A DNA stretch of 64,000 nucleotides, from the NCBI RefSeq assembly GCF_036173125.1, contig NZ_CP108054.1, positions 6,787,001 to 6,851,000 on the forward strand. The letters run 5' to 3'. The notes below the pieces were generated by a model. The model ran no database searches. It was given only the letters and a program-made list of their open reading frames with translations, and was not told the DNA's origin. Position 1 is the first letter of the stretch; each line of letters opens with the position of its first letter. The stretch is from Streptomyces sp. NBC_00286. Lineage in GTDB: Bacteria > Actinomycetota > Actinomycetes > Streptomycetales > Streptomycetaceae. Positions 1 to 8,927 of this stretch are shown here, one piece after another. Both the position numbers and the translations under genes were made by a program.

Positions 1-632
1 GGCCGGAGTCGAAGATCACGGTCATCCCGAACTGGGTCGACACCGCTCAGCTCGACCGCCCCAAGGTGCCCGGGGCCCGGTTCCGCCTCGGCATGATCGG
101 CATCGTGCCGAGCCTCAAACGCCTCGACCTCGGCCTCGACGTCCTCGAGAAGCTGCGCGCCCAGGATCGGCGCTGGCATCTGTCGGTCAAGTCGAAGCCG
201 CCGTGGGAGTACTGGTGGATCTGGAACAAGCCCGAGGAGCGCGCGCACTACGACGCCGTGCTGCGCCGCGTGCAGACCTCGCCGCTGCTGGAGGGCGCCG
301 TCGTCTTCGACGCCTTCGGACCGGACGTGCCGAGCTGGCTCAGGCGCATCGGCCATGTGCTGTCCACCAGCGACCTGGAAAGCTTCCACCTCGCCACGGC
401 CGAGGGTATGGCCTCCCGCGCCGTACCTGCGCTGCTGCCCTGGGCGGGTGCGGACGAGATCTACGACCGACGGTGGATCCATGACAGCCCGGAGGCGATG
501 GCGGACGTAATCGCCGATCTCGGCCCGGACGACTGGCAGTCGGCCGGAGAGTTGGCCCGCACTCAGGTGCGGAATTCCTTCTCGCTGGAGCGGGTGGCCC
601 GGGACTGGGCGGAACTGCTCGCGTCCAGGTGA
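1..632 (+). CDS. GT4-type glycosyltransferase, C-terminal part (truncated by window edge)
   Basis: The frame is open from the left edge, so the N-terminal half lies outside; 209 residues are visible. They form the nucleotide-sugar-binding Rossmann half of a GT-B retaining glycosyltransferase. A VIPNWVD stretch near the visible start corresponds to the usual 'IPNGVD' of family 4. A DLESFHLATAEGMAS segment matches the conserved E-x7-E motif that contacts the donor sugar nucleotide. The family builds polysaccharides, glycolipids or glycosylated natural products; acceptor and donor cannot be told here. It is followed 125 bases later by an FkbM methyltransferase on the same strand, which suggests the end of a surface-glycan or glycoconjugate cluster. 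Family call is firm, role is inference. Confidence 0.85.
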   Translation, partial: PESKITVIPNWVDTAQLDRPKVPGARFRLGMIGIVPSLKRLDLGLDVLEKLRAQDRRWHLSVKSKPPWEYWWIWNKPEERAHYDAVLRRVQTSPLLEGAVVFDAFGPDVPSWLRRIGHVLSTSDLESFHLATAEGMASRAVPALLPWAGADEIYDRRWIHDSPEAMADVIADLGPDDWQSAGELARTQVRNSFSLERVARDWAELLASR

Positions 633-756
633 TACCCGAGTCTCCCGGAGCGCTGTCCGGTGCCCGGGGACTCGCCACCAAGGACGGGACGCATGGCGGA
701 TCGTGCCGTGGAAGCGTGACGACCGAACCGGTTTGAACAATGAGAGGAGACCACTT

Positions 757-1404
757 GTGATCGACATCAAGTATGCGGGGAAAATCTGCCACTTCGACGA
801 CGAGGGCGTCGATCTGGAGAGCCCCGGCACCATGTATGGGCCGCTGCTCAAGGGCAAATTCTATGAACATGCCTTCCTTCACTACATTGCCTCGTTGCAG
901 ATCCCGGGAACATACGTTGACGCCGGCGCATGCATCGGAACACACACGGTCTTCTTCGCTGTGCACTGCCCTTCTGACCGGGTATATGCATTCGAACCGC
1001 GTTCAGCAGCAATGAAACGTCTTCAACGCAACCTGGAACTCAACGACGTACAGAGCCGAGTGACCACCTCGCACTGGGCACTGTCCGACCGCGAGGGCAC
1101 TGTGGACGTCCGTCTGGACCGGGTGAACCACACGCTCCACACGCGTCGGCTGGATACGCTCGTGAGAGGACCAGTCGCCGTAATCAAGCTCGACATCGAA
1201 GGCATGGAGTCGCAGGCGCTCGCGGGGGCCCAGGAAATGCTGAGGCGTCACCGGCCGCGGGTGTTCGCGGAGGCGCACACGGAAGAAGAACTGGCCCGGA
1301 TCCTTTCCGTTCTGAAACCGCACGGGTACCAGGCCACAGGAAAGGTGTTCAATGCCTCACCCACCTACGAGTTCATCGTGCCATCTCCGGGCGGGACGCC
1401 GTAG
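757..1404 (+). CDS. FkbM family SAM-dependent methyltransferase
   Basis: 215 residues from GTG 757, preferred over the upstream GTG 703 because GAGGAGA lies 7-8 bases before it. The SAM-binding loop DAGACIGTHT is at residues 55-64, followed by AFEPRS (motif II), and the family signature VIKLDIEGME is near residue 150. FkbM proteins O-methylate sugars or secondary metabolites such as the FK506 precursor, usually in polysaccharide or antibiotic clusters. The length is typical for a stand-alone FkbM domain. Its position just after a glycosyltransferase favours methylation of a glycan. The region just upstream and the first third of the gene are somewhat less GC-rich than the neighbours, which could mean horizontal acquisition. 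Substrate unknown. Confidence 0.85.
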   Translation: MIDIKYAGKICHFDDEGVDLESPGTMYGPLLKGKFYEHAFLHYIASLQIPGTYVDAGACIGTHTVFFAVHCPSDRVYAFEPRSAAMKRLQRNLELNDVQSRVTTSHWALSDREGTVDVRLDRVNHTLHTRRLDTLVRGPVAVIKLDIEGMESQALAGAQEMLRRHRPRVFAEAHTEEELARILSVLKPHGYQATGKVFNASPTYEFIVPSPGGTP

Positions 1405-1520
1405 GCTCTGTCGTAGCAGATCGCGGGGCCGCGTCAGGCTGCCTCCGACTGGTAGATCGTTTCGCTGGTCCAGCGGCGCACGTACAGCGGGGCCAGCCAG
1501 ACCGAGTCCTCCCGAACAGG

Positions 1521-1730
1521 TCAGTCCGTCATATAGCCATCGGGGCGGATCCTGATTGTGCGTTCGCCTGATCCGATGCGCACGGTAACCCGATACCAGC
1601 CATCGGATCCCTGGGTCACCGATGAGGAGACGGGTTGACGGGCGGTTCCTGGAACGATCAAGGTGAGCATTCGGTTCTCGAACCGTACGGCGCGATTGCT
1701 TCCGACGACGCGCGCTGCCTGGATGTACAA
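1521..1730 (-). CDS. Short hypothetical protein or gene remnant
   Basis: 69 codons from a TTG with AGGAGCG close upstream. The protein is rich in alternating beta-type residues and ends in IRIRPDGYMTD. I do not recognise it. It lies in a 411-base gap (1405-1815) between the FkbM gene and the HxlR gene. Further along the minus strand, in another frame, a short open stretch at about 1438-1520 ends in WLAPLYVRRWTSE and a stop codon, and also looks like the tail of a real protein. Together these suggest debris of one or more decayed genes at the edge of the glycan cluster. Low confidence that it is expressed. Confidence 0.22.
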   Translation of the reverse strand: MYIQAARVVGSNRAVRFENRMLTLIVPGTARQPVSSSVTQGSDGWYRVTVRIGSGERTIRIRPDGYMTD

Positions 1731-1815
1731 CGCCGCTCCTGAAGGCGGGGGGAGATGAGCTCACAGGAGCAGCACATCCTTGACATGCGTCCGGTAGGGG
1801 CGTTGTCGGTTCTCG

Positions 1816-2238
1816 TCAGCGGATGTCATGGTCGGGGTGGGTGTGGTCGTACGCGCTGCGTGCGTCGGCGATGACGGCACGGTGGGCGAGGGACCAGTCG
1901 GCGAGTGCCTTGACCAGGTGGGTCAGGCCGGTCCCGGTCTCGGTCAGGCAGTAGTCGACCCGGGCCGGAACGGTCGGGTACACGGTGCGCAGCACGAGGC
2001 CGTCGCGTTCGAGTCTGCGTACGGTGAGGGTGAGCATCCGCTGGGAGATGCCGTCGATGGCGCGCTGTAGTTCGCGGAACCGGCGCGGCCCGCCCGCGAG
2101 TTCGACGATCACGAGCACCGACCACTTGTCCCCGATGCGGTCCAGGACGTCGCGGATGCCGCAGTCGGGGTGGTCTTCGCGTCCGCAGGGATCGAGGTCG
2201 GCGGGGGTGGCGGTTACCCCGGTGTGCGTGAGTGACAT
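1816..2238 (-). CDS. HxlR family winged-helix transcriptional regulator
   Basis: 140 residues; ATG 2238 chosen because AAGAAGG sits 7 bases upstream (a TTG one codon earlier is less likely). The N-terminus has [13 protein letters not shown], then the HxlR winged helix: [43 protein letters not shown]. HxlR/YtfH/HypR proteins bind palindromes upstream of divergent oxidoreductases and often respond to quinones or electrophiles through a conserved N-terminal Cys; Cys residues are present here. The gene is divergent, with an 87-base spacer, from an NmrA-like quinone reductase, the same pairing as E. coli ytfH-ytfG. Predicted local autoregulator of that pair. The shared promoter must lie in 2239-2325. 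Confidence 0.88.
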   Translation of the reverse strand: MSLTHTGVTATPADLDPCGREDHPDCGIRDVLDRIGDKWSVLVIVELAGGPRRFRELQRAIDGISQRMLTLTVRRLERDGLVLRTVYPTVPARVDYCLTETGTGLTHLVKALADWSLAHRAVIADARSAYDHTHPDHDIR

Positions 2239-2325
2239 CAAACTGCCTTCTTGTAGCCCGTGGGCGTGCGGTCAAGGATCAAGCGTAGTTACCGATGAGA
2301 ACCACGACGGAAGACTGCGATTGAC

Positions 2326-3168
2326 ATGATTTTGGTGACCGGAGCGAACGGGAATCTGGGCTCGTCCACTCTTGCGGCGCTGCGTGCTCGTGGCGCCGCC
2401 GCGAAGGGCGGCAGCCGCACGCCCAGCGAGGGAATGCGGCGTCTCGACTTCGACGACCATGGGGGCCTCGATCTCGCCGGTGTGTCGACCCTGGTGCTGA
2501 TTTCCGCCGGTTATGCCGAGGACGACCAGGTTGTCGGGCGGCACGCGGCGGTCCTTGACGCTGCCGTCCGCGATGACGTCCATCACGTTGTCTACACAAG
2601 CCTGACCGGTGCCGGTGACCATCTCGGTTTCGCGCTCGCGCACCGTGCGACCGAACGCCTCGTCCGGACAAGTGGATTGCCGTGGACGATCCTGCGCAAC
2701 GGCCTCTACGCCGAACTCTTCGGCGGTCTCCTGATGTGGGCCGGCACGGGTGCGGAGTCCGCGTTCGGGGACGGCGCCCTGGCCGCGGTCGCGCGAGAGG
2801 ATCTCGCCGATGCAGCGGCGATCGTTGCGGCGAATCCGACACGGCACAGCGGACGTGTCTACGACCTCGTCGGCACCCCGATCACGGCGGGACAGGTGGC
2901 CGACCGGCTCGGGGTCCCGCACCACACCCTCAGTGTGGCCGAGTACCGGCGCAGGCTCCTCCACGAGACCCCGGGGCTGCTGCCGTTCCAGCCGCCCATG
3001 CTCGTCTCGATCGCCACGGGCATCCGACACGGCTTCCTGAACGGCACCACCCCCGACCTCACGGACCTCCTGGACCGCCCAGCCCGCGACCCACTGGCTA
3101 CCGCCGCTGTCGCCGCGTCCGCGACGAGACCAGAAGCAGGCGTTCAGCGGCGCTCTCCGCCTCGCTGA
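2326..3168 (+). CDS. NAD(P)H-binding NmrA-type reductase (QorB/YtfG-like)
   Basis: 280 residues. The N-terminal Rossmann motif GANGNLGSS (residues 6-14) binds NAD(P)H. The central HHVVYTSLTGAG and the LPWTILRNGLYAE segment are typical of the NmrA/atypical SDR group that contains NAD(P)H:quinone oxidoreductase 2. The C-terminal DLTDLLDRPAR is also family-like, but the last 15-20 residues are basic and probably a non-conserved tail. Predicted to reduce quinones or related electrophiles in the cytoplasm, controlled by the divergent HxlR regulator. No strong ribosome-binding site is visible. Start ATG 2326 is supported by the position of the glycine-rich loop immediately after it. Confidence 0.85.
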   Translation: MILVTGANGNLGSSTLAALRARGAAAKGGSRTPSEGMRRLDFDDHGGLDLAGVSTLVLISAGYAEDDQVVGRHAAVLDAAVRDDVHHVVYTSLTGAGDHLGFALAHRATERLVRTSGLPWTILRNGLYAELFGGLLMWAGTGAESAFGDGALAAVAREDLADAAAIVAANPTRHSGRVYDLVGTPITAGQVADRLGVPHHTLSVAEYRRRLLHETPGLLPFQPPMLVSIATGIRHGFLNGTTPDLTDLLDRPARDPLATAAVAASATRPEAGVQRRSPPR

Positions 3169-3275
3169 CTGGTGCGCGATGTCAGCTCGGCTGCCCGGGG
3201 ACGTCGGCCGCTGCCAACTCCCCGCGTCGCCGAGCTCAAGCTCGGGACGACCGGCGGCCCAGTAACCTCCCTCGT

Positions 3276-4479
3276 ATGCCAACAGCCATGGACGGCAAGG
3301 CCATTGGTGAGATCGCAGGCGAGATCGAAGACGAACTGATCGCGCTGCGTCGCGCGATTCCCCGGCAGCCGGAGCTTGCCGGGGACGGGCGGCATACGGC
3401 GGCCCTTGTTGCCGAGCGGCTTCGGGCCGCTGGGCTGGTGGTCTCGACCGGGGTGGGCGGCCATGGCGTAGTGGCCGTGCCTGAGGGGGCGGGTGCCGGG
3501 CCGGTCGTCGCGTACCGAGCCGATATGGACGCGGTTGACGATGATGAAGCGTTCGACGGCGCGTTCGCGTCACGGGTCCCTGGCGCGGCACACCTGTGTG
3601 GTCACGACCTGCATACGGCGATCGGGGTGGGCATCGCCGAGGTCCTCGCTCGGCTGCGGGAGTACGTGAACGGGGCGGATCGTTTTCCTCTTCCAGCCTG
3701 CCGAAGAGACCCTTGAGGGCGCACGGGCGATGATCGCGAGCGGCGTCCTGGAGCGGACCTTGCCCCAGGAGATCGAGGAGATCTACGCCCTGCATTGCGG
3801 GCCGTTCCCGGTCGGCACGTTCGCGGTAATGCCTGGCCTCGGGTTGCCCGGTCAGGATCACTTCCACGTCGAACTGACGGGGCCGGAAGCCGTTGCCGAC
3901 GCGCAGCGCTTCGTCGCCCTCGTCGATGGCTGGTCGACTGTCGAGTATCCGCAGACGCCTGAGCAGTACGCGCGGATCGTTCACGATATCCGGACACCGG
4001 ACGGTCCGCTGGCACGCTTCGTCTTCATACGATCCCGGCTGACAGCAGGGCCCGATGGTGCGGTCGTACGGGCGTCGCTGCGCGCCTGGCCCGACAGCCG
4101 GTACGCCGAGATCCGCGATGCTGTGCGGACAGCGGCGGCCTCACTTCCGAGTGCCCGAGTCGACTTCGCCTGCGAGCCGTTCCCCGCCATGGTGTGCTCA
4201 CCCGAGCTGAGTGAAGCCGCGGCCACGTATCTGCGAGGCACCCTCGGCGACGACGCGGTCACCGTGCTCCACGCGGCATTCCCCTTCAACGGCGAGGACT
4301 TCGCACTCTTCCTGCGGGAGGTGCCCGGAGCGATGCTCTTCCTCGGCGTCGCAAACCCGGAGGCCGGCCTCAACGGAACACCGCACGCCCCGGACTTCGC
4401 CGCGGACGAGCGCGCCCTCGGTATAGGAGTCCGTGCCATGGCAGGCTTCCTGACCAGCCGACTGGCTACCTTGGCCTGA
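3276..4479 (+). pseudogene. M20 family amidohydrolase/peptidase, split by a single-base frameshift
   Basis: ATG 3276 opens a frame with the M20 dimetal core: an AYRADMDAV stretch and CGHDLHTA with a metal-binding His. At about 3672-3675 (a GGGG run) the frame jumps. The first frame runs into TGA 3714-3716, while the next frame continues with GRIVFLFQPAEETLEGARAM, the expected M20 continuation, to 4479. The second half keeps the dimerisation-type domain and NGEDFALFLREVPGAMLFLG. Removing one G restores a protein of about 400 residues, normal for IAA-amino-acid-hydrolase/hippurate-hydrolase-like enzymes. Either a genuine inactivating +1 insertion or a homopolymer sequencing error. Its end overlaps the convergent Uma2 gene by 14 bases. 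Confidence 0.85.
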
Positions 4480-5086
4480 AGGGGGCCGTGTCCAGGGTGG
4501 GATACGGGTGGGGGAGGGGGAGAGGCTCGCCGAGGTCGACCTTGGACTCGTCGTCGTAGTAGGCCCTGGTGGGGTCGTCGCCGGGGAGGATCGGATCGGT
4601 GTAGCAGTGCGCCGTGTTGGTGTTGCGGTTGATCAGGACGTAGACGGGGACGCCTGCGGCTGCGTACGTGCGCAGTTTCGGGCCGGTGTCCGTCTCGTGG
4701 TTGGTTGACGTGACCTCGCCGATCAAGGCGATCAAGTCGATGGGGTACCAGCCCTTGTTGGCTTTGCGGTACGACTCGTCGAGTTCGGTCGGTTCGCGAC
4801 GGAGGACGTAGAAGTCCGGGACGATCAGGGACATGGTGCTGCCGTCCTTGTGGGCGGCGCGGAAGCCCAGCCCCATGCCTGCCAGCTCGAACCCGGCGGT
4901 GTGGAACTGGACAGCGAGTTTGACGGCGCCCTTGCTGTGGTTGTAATCCGGTCGCGGCGGCACGATGACCGTCCCCTCGACGTACTCGGGTCGAATCGGC
5001 GCCACAGACGCTTCCTCGATCGCGATCAACAGATCGATGGGGTCCTGCTGCGTCATGACCGGCTCCGTGATGGGTTCGGCGCTCAT
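4466..5086 (-). CDS. Uma2 family (DUF820) putative endonuclease
   Basis: 206 residues from ATG 5086, chosen over an in-frame ATG at 5104 because GAGGAG lies 7 bases before it. The restriction-endonuclease-like core is visible: IVPDFYVL (Asp), LIALIGEVTS (Glu) and a following Lys-containing helix KLRTYAAAGVPVYVLIN, matching the D...E-x-K pattern of DUF820. Uma2-like genes are abundant as isolated copies in cyanobacteria and Streptomyces. Their biological role is not settled, and nuclease activity is inferred from fold only. The protein ends with a Pro-rich tail. Convergent with the broken M20 gene. Confidence 0.85.
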   Translation of the reverse strand: MSAEPITEPVMTQQDPIDLLIAIEEASVAPIRPEYVEGTVIVPPRPDYNHSKGAVKLAVQFHTAGFELAGMGLGFRAAHKDGSTMSLIVPDFYVLRREPTELDESYRKANKGWYPIDLIALIGEVTSTNHETDTGPKLRTYAAAGVPVYVLINRNTNTAHCYTDPILPGDDPTRAYYDDESKVDLGEPLPLPHPYPTLDTAPFRPR

Positions 5087-5301
5087 CGCTGTTCTCCTCG
5101 CCACGTCGATGCCAGGCTACGCCCGTGCTGGGTGCCCCGGCAGAACCATGGCGTGGGCCGGCCGAGCCCGGTACGTAATGCCGCAATCGTTCACCCGAAC
5201 GAGTTTGCTGCACCGTTTTCGGCGGTCACTGTGTGGACGACGAAGCGGCGCCCAGATCCCTCCGGGCGCCGCCATCCTCGTACGCAGTGCAATGCAGGCC
5301 G

Positions 5302-6393
5302 CTACTTCGAGACGTTCGGTGAAGCCGAACCCGCCGGTGCAGGCGTGAGCGGCGTAGCCGCCTGGGCCTGTGGAGACGACGTGTTCGAGTACGCCGACGG
5401 AGGGGCCATGCCCGCTGTCAGGTCGGTGGCCGACGCCTCGCCCTCCGGCTGGAGTGGGAGGCCGCCCACGATCTGGATGCCGGCCGCGTCGAAGGCGTTC
5501 TTGATGCGCCAGCGGAGTTCGCGTTCTACGGAGAGGGCCTTGCCGGGCATCGTCTTGGCCGAGACTCGGACGACCATCTGGTCGAGGAGGACGCTGTCCA
5601 GGCCCAGGACCTCGACCGGGCCCCAGAGGCGCTCGTTCCAGGGCTCGTCCTTGCTCATCTCCTCGCCTACGGCGAGCAGGGTGCGGCGGACCTTCTCCAG
5701 GTCCTCGTCGGGGCGGACCGTGACGTCGACGCCGGCCGTGGACCAGCCCTGGGAGAGGTTGCCGATGCGCTTGACCTCGCCGTTGCGGACGTACCAGATC
5801 GCGCCGTTGGGGCCGCGCAGCTTGGTCACCCGCAGGCCGACCTCGATGACCTCGCCGGTGGCCACGCCCGCGTCGATCTCGTCGCCGACCCCGTACTGGT
5901 CCTCCAGGATCATGAAGACGCCGGAGAGGAAGTCGGTCACGAGGTTGCGCGCGCCGAAACCGATCGCGACGCCCGCCACACCGGCCGAGGCCAGCAGCGG
6001 GGCCAGGTTGATCTGGAAGGTGCCGAGGATCATCAGCCCGGCCGTGCCCAGGATCAGGAAGGACGCCACCGAGCGCAGTACCGAACCGATCGCCTGGGAA
6101 CGCTGACGGCGGCGCTCGACGTTGACGAGGAGACCGCCAAGGGCGGTGCCGTCGACGGCCTGGGCGGTGCGGTTCATGCGGTCTATCAGCTTGGTGATGG
6201 CCCGCCGGATCATCACTCTCAGGACGCCCGCGATCACGATGATCAGCAGGATACGAAGCCCGATGCTGAGCCACGTCGACCAGTTCTGCTCCACCCAGCT
6301 CGCGGCTTCGGTCGCGCTTTCCTGGGCGTCCTGGAGCGATGGAGCCGAGGGTTCGTCCGAGGGCTCGGCGATCGACAGGACGGACAAGAACAC
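5302..6393 (-). CDS. Small-conductance mechanosensitive ion channel (MscS family)
   Basis: 363 residues from GTG 6393, with GGAGG 8 bases upstream. Membrane segments: about 42-62, 108-128 and the pore helix at about 130-150, rich in Gly/Ala (LLASAGVAGVAIGFGARN), followed by the beta domain with VGDEIDAGVATGEVIEVGLR and GAIWYVRNGEV. This is the standard MscS order, with a C-terminal alpha/beta domain to about 310 and a disordered Ala/Pro/Ser tail of 50 residues. Opens under membrane tension to release solutes during hypo-osmotic shock. Stands alone; divergent from the HNH gene with about 290 bases between them in which I see no clear element. Confidence 0.93.
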   Translation of the reverse strand: MFLSVLSIAEPSDEPSAPSLQDAQESATEAASWVEQNWSTWLSIGLRILLIIVIAGVLRVMIRRAITKLIDRMNRTAQAVDGTALGGLLVNVERRRQRSQAIGSVLRSVASFLILGTAGLMILGTFQINLAPLLASAGVAGVAIGFGARNLVTDFLSGVFMILEDQYGVGDEIDAGVATGEVIEVGLRVTKLRGPNGAIWYVRNGEVKRIGNLSQGWSTAGVDVTVRPDEDLEKVRRTLLAVGEEMSKDEPWNERLWGPVEVLGLDSVLLDQMVVRVSAKTMPGKALSVERELRWRIKNAFDAAGIQIVGGLPLQPEGEASATDLTAGMAPPSAYSNTSSPQAQAATPLTPAPAGSASPNVSK

Positions 6394-6682
6394 GGCAGGA
6401 ACCTCCAGGCGTAACGGTCCGCCCGTGGCATGGGGGTCACAAGAAGGTCACCGGACGGGCAGACTCAACACACTATCGGGGCACCATGTGTGGATCGCCG
6501 CAAAGTTCGAGGGAGAGACTGTGCTCACCTGGGGATGAACGCGAAGAAGTGAAAACGGTGTGGTCGAAAACACTCCCAGCCCGTTACCGGGACATGGTGG
6601 CGCTTCCACCAGGCATGAGGGGAGACTGGCTGCAGATCGTCCCGGCGCGAGCCACGCGCCGCCGGCGTACAAGGAGGCATCC

Positions 6683-7219
6683 GTGCCGCATGTCCTGGTC
6701 CTCAACGCGTCGTACGAGCCACTCGGCGTCGTACCGCTCCGCCGCGCGCTCGTCCTCGTCCTCGAGAACAAGGCTGTCTGCCTCGAGGAATCCGGCGCCT
6801 TTATGCATAGTGCAACCGTTACTGTCCCCGCACCCAGCGTGGTCCGGCTGAAGAGGTTCGTACGGGTCCCTTACCGGGGGCCCGTTCCGCTGACCCGTCG
6901 CGCGTTGTTCGCCCGCGACGGGGGCCGGTGCATGTACTGCGGTGGCGTCGCAACCAGCGTCGACCACGTCATCCCGCGCTCCCGCGGGGGTCAGCACGTC
7001 TGGGACAACGTGGTGGCGTCCTGCCGCCGCTGCAACCATGTGAAGGCCGACCGCCATCTCTTTGAGATCGGCTGGCGCCTGCGACACAAACCGGCTCCGC
7101 CGTCTGGGTTGGCTTGGCGCATCATCGGGACCGGGCATAGGGATCCGCGCTGGCTGCCGTACTTGCAGCCGTACGGCGCGGATGACGCCATGGCCCGGAT
7201 CGATGGCATTTCTGCCTGA
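6683..7219 (+). CDS. HNH endonuclease family protein
   Basis: 178 residues from GTG 6683, set by AAGGAGG 5-6 bases upstream. The N-terminal half (VLVLNASYEPLGVVPLRRAL) and the C-terminal zinc/HNH module (CMYCGG ... SVDHVIPRSRGG ... NVVASCRRCN) match the conserved actinobacterial single-copy HNH protein. Two CxxC pairs bind zinc, and the HVIPRSRG His is the expected catalytic residue. Widely conserved in Streptomyces cores, so probably housekeeping DNA processing rather than a mobile homing enzyme; substrate unknown. Followed by a strong hairpin terminator. Confidence 0.9.
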   Translation: MPHVLVLNASYEPLGVVPLRRALVLVLENKAVCLEESGAFMHSATVTVPAPSVVRLKRFVRVPYRGPVPLTRRALFARDGGRCMYCGGVATSVDHVIPRSRGGQHVWDNVVASCRRCNHVKADRHLFEIGWRLRHKPAPPSGLAWRIIGTGHRDPRWLPYLQPYGADDAMARIDGISA

Positions 7220-7328
7220 CGATCCGGGCCTTCGTATTGGCGTGGCGCGGTGCGTCGATACGGGCCTCGGCCAGCCGACCGGCCCGTTAAGAGCTGTACG
7301 GCTGTACGGCTCTGAACTGCGGCGTTAC

Positions 7329-7366
7329 GGCTCTCCGGGAAGTCCCCTCGTGCCTCCCGGAGAGCC
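7329..7366 (+). terminator. Hairpin terminator after HNH gene
   Basis: Perfect 12-bp stem (GGCTCTCCGGGA at 7329-7340 with its complement at 7355-7366) and a 14-base loop. GC-rich and without a T-run, as is common for Streptomyces terminators. Just before it are short direct repeats of GTACGGCT. Confidence 0.7.
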
Positions 7367-7429
7367 GAGCCCCTGCGCTCCGCTGGGTTGAGCCCGGGAA
7401 CTGCGGTCAGCTGTTGGCTGCGGGTTCGT

Positions 7430-7553
7430 CGGGGCTGGTCGCGCCCGCGCGGCGGAGCCGCATATTGATACAGCCGCGCGCCCCTAAAGGGGCGCCCCCC
7501 TCGGCGGCGGAGCCGCAACTTGGCGTAGCGCTGCGCCCCTTTGGGGCGCGCCG
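7430..7553. repeat. Intergenic hairpin repeat, copy 1 (double)
   Basis: Fills the second half of the 334-base gap between the HNH gene and the permease gene. It contains two related units: CGGCGGAGCCGCA followed by an ATTGATACAGCC core and a GCGCCCC/GGGGCGC hairpin (to about 7500), then a second, degenerate GGCGGAGCCGCA unit with another GCGCCCC...GGGGCGC hairpin. The same core recurs near 12.9, 27.9, 58.5, 62.3-62.6 and 62.8 kb. It directly abuts the stop codon of the permease gene and may act as its terminator. Confidence 0.75.
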
Positions 7554-8927
7554 CTACGTGTAACGCAGCTCCCCCGGCTGCACCACCCGCCTCAGCAGCG
7601 GCAGTGCCGTCGCCGCCGCGAGGAGGCAGGACGCGTACACCATCGCCGGGAACAGCAGCGGCAGCAGGAGTGGGACGGAGGCTTTCGCCACGATCCCGTA
7701 CGCGAGGTACACCGCCGTTCCGCCGAGGCCCGCGAGCAGCATCGCCGGGGCCAGGGGCAGTGCCGTCTCCAGGAGAAGGGCCCGGCCGAGCACCGCTTGA
7801 GGGACCCCGGCGGCGGCCTGGGCGGCGAGGCCGTGGCGGCGGGTGGCCAGTGACTCGGCGGCGCCTACGGCGAGGCCGCTCAGGGTGATGGTCAGCGCGA
7901 CCAGGACGGCGGCACCCGTGAGGTTGATGCCGGTGGTGTAGAAGGCCATGTCCTCGACATGGCGGCCCGGTCCGTTCAGGTCGTCGAGCAGCAGCTGCCG
8001 TATGCCCAGGAAGCTCACGCCCACGATGGTCACCAGGAGTACGGCGGCGTGGGTGCGCGCGGCGGCCCAGGGGTCGGTGCGCAGGCGCTCGGCCGCGATC
8101 AGGACCGCCGGGTTGCTGGTCCGCGCGGCGAGCCACCGGCCCATGAGCTTGGCGGTGCCCCCGGAAATGGCGACCGAGCCCACCGCGGTCAGCGTCACCG
8201 CGCCGAACACCGCCAGCGGGAACGCGGTGTAACTCAACTCCCGGCCCCCCGTCAGGACCAGTACGGCCCCGGCGCCCACCATCAGCGTGGGAGCCCCCAG
8301 CGTGAGCATGGCGCTCCCGCCGCGCTCCGGCCGCACCCGGCGTACCCACCCCAGCGGCGAGGCCACCACCCGGCGCAGCGCGAGAACGCTCACCAGCGCG
8401 GCGACCACAGGCACGACCAGCGTCGCCCCGGCGAAAGCGGCCCACAGCCACAGCGGAGGCCGGTCCCACAGGAGCAGCACCGAGGGTACGCAGACCGCCG
8501 CGGCGACAACCGAGCCCAGCAGACAGGCGAGGCCCGCCTCCAGGGCCGCGATACGCCGCACCTGCGGGGCCGTCGCCCCGACCAGGCGCAGCGAGGCCAG
8601 CCGCCGGTCCCGGTGCACGGCGCCGATCCGCGCGCACTGCGCGAGGAAGCCGAGCACCGGCACCAGCAGGAGCAGCAGCGCGGCGACCACTCCGTGACGT
8701 ACTCCCGGCTCATCCAGCAGCCCGTTGAGATACGGGAACTCCACGTTTCCGCGCACCGCGCCGATTCCGAGCGCCGCGAGCCCGAAGGCGGTGGCGAGCG
8801 CGGCTCCCACCGCGGTCAGCAGCACCCGCAACCACTCGCGCCGATCGGAACCCCGCGTGAGCTGCCAGGCGAGCCGGAGGTCGTCCATCATTCGAGCCTT
8901 CTCTGAGGCTCTCACCGGGGCCCTCAC
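7554..8927 (-). CDS. ABC transporter permease, FtsX/MacB-like
   Basis: 457 residues from GTG 8927, whose codon overlaps the stop of the ATPase gene (GTGA), with GGAGG 7 bases upstream, so translation is coupled. The protein has about eight to ten hydrophobic segments. The first 20-40 residues lead into a helix at about 35-60, and LRLVGATAPQVRRIAALEAG is the characteristic coupling segment of FtsX-type permeases. The second half repeats the pattern, ending in LLRRVVQPGELRYT. Partner of the adjacent ATPase in export or lipid/peptide-handling complexes. Substrate unknown. The PadR gene in the same operon suggests the pump is induced by a toxic ligand. Confidence 0.87.
   Translation of the reverse strand: MRAPVRASEKARMMDDLRLAWQLTRGSDRREWLRVLLTAVGAALATAFGLAALGIGAVRGNVEFPYLNGLLDEPGVRHGVVAALLLLLVPVLGFLAQCARIGAVHRDRRLASLRLVGATAPQVRRIAALEAGLACLLGSVVAAAVCVPSVLLLWDRPPLWLWAAFAGATLVVPVVAALVSVLALRRVVASPLGWVRRVRPERGGSAMLTLGAPTLMVGAGAVLVLTGGRELSYTAFPLAVFGAVTLTAVGSVAISGGTAKLMGRWLAARTSNPAVLIAAERLRTDPWAAARTHAAVLLVTIVGVSFLGIRQLLLDDLNGPGRHVEDMAFYTTGINLTGAAVLVALTITLSGLAVGAAESLATRRHGLAAQAAAGVPQAVLGRALLLETALPLAPAMLLAGLGGTAVYLAYGIVAKASVPLLLPLLFPAMVYASCLLAAATALPLLRRVVQPGELRYT

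Noticed and set aside
1405..1530. IS element end near GCTCTGTCGTAGCAGATCG
   Set aside because: No transposase frame, inverted repeats or target duplication found; kept only as possible gene debris.
2272..3984. 570-codon open frame on the minus strand across the NmrA and M20 genes
   Set aside because: It lies antisense to two genes with clear motifs, has no ribosome-binding site and is rich in Arg/Pro/Gly, as expected for the shadow of GC-rich codons.
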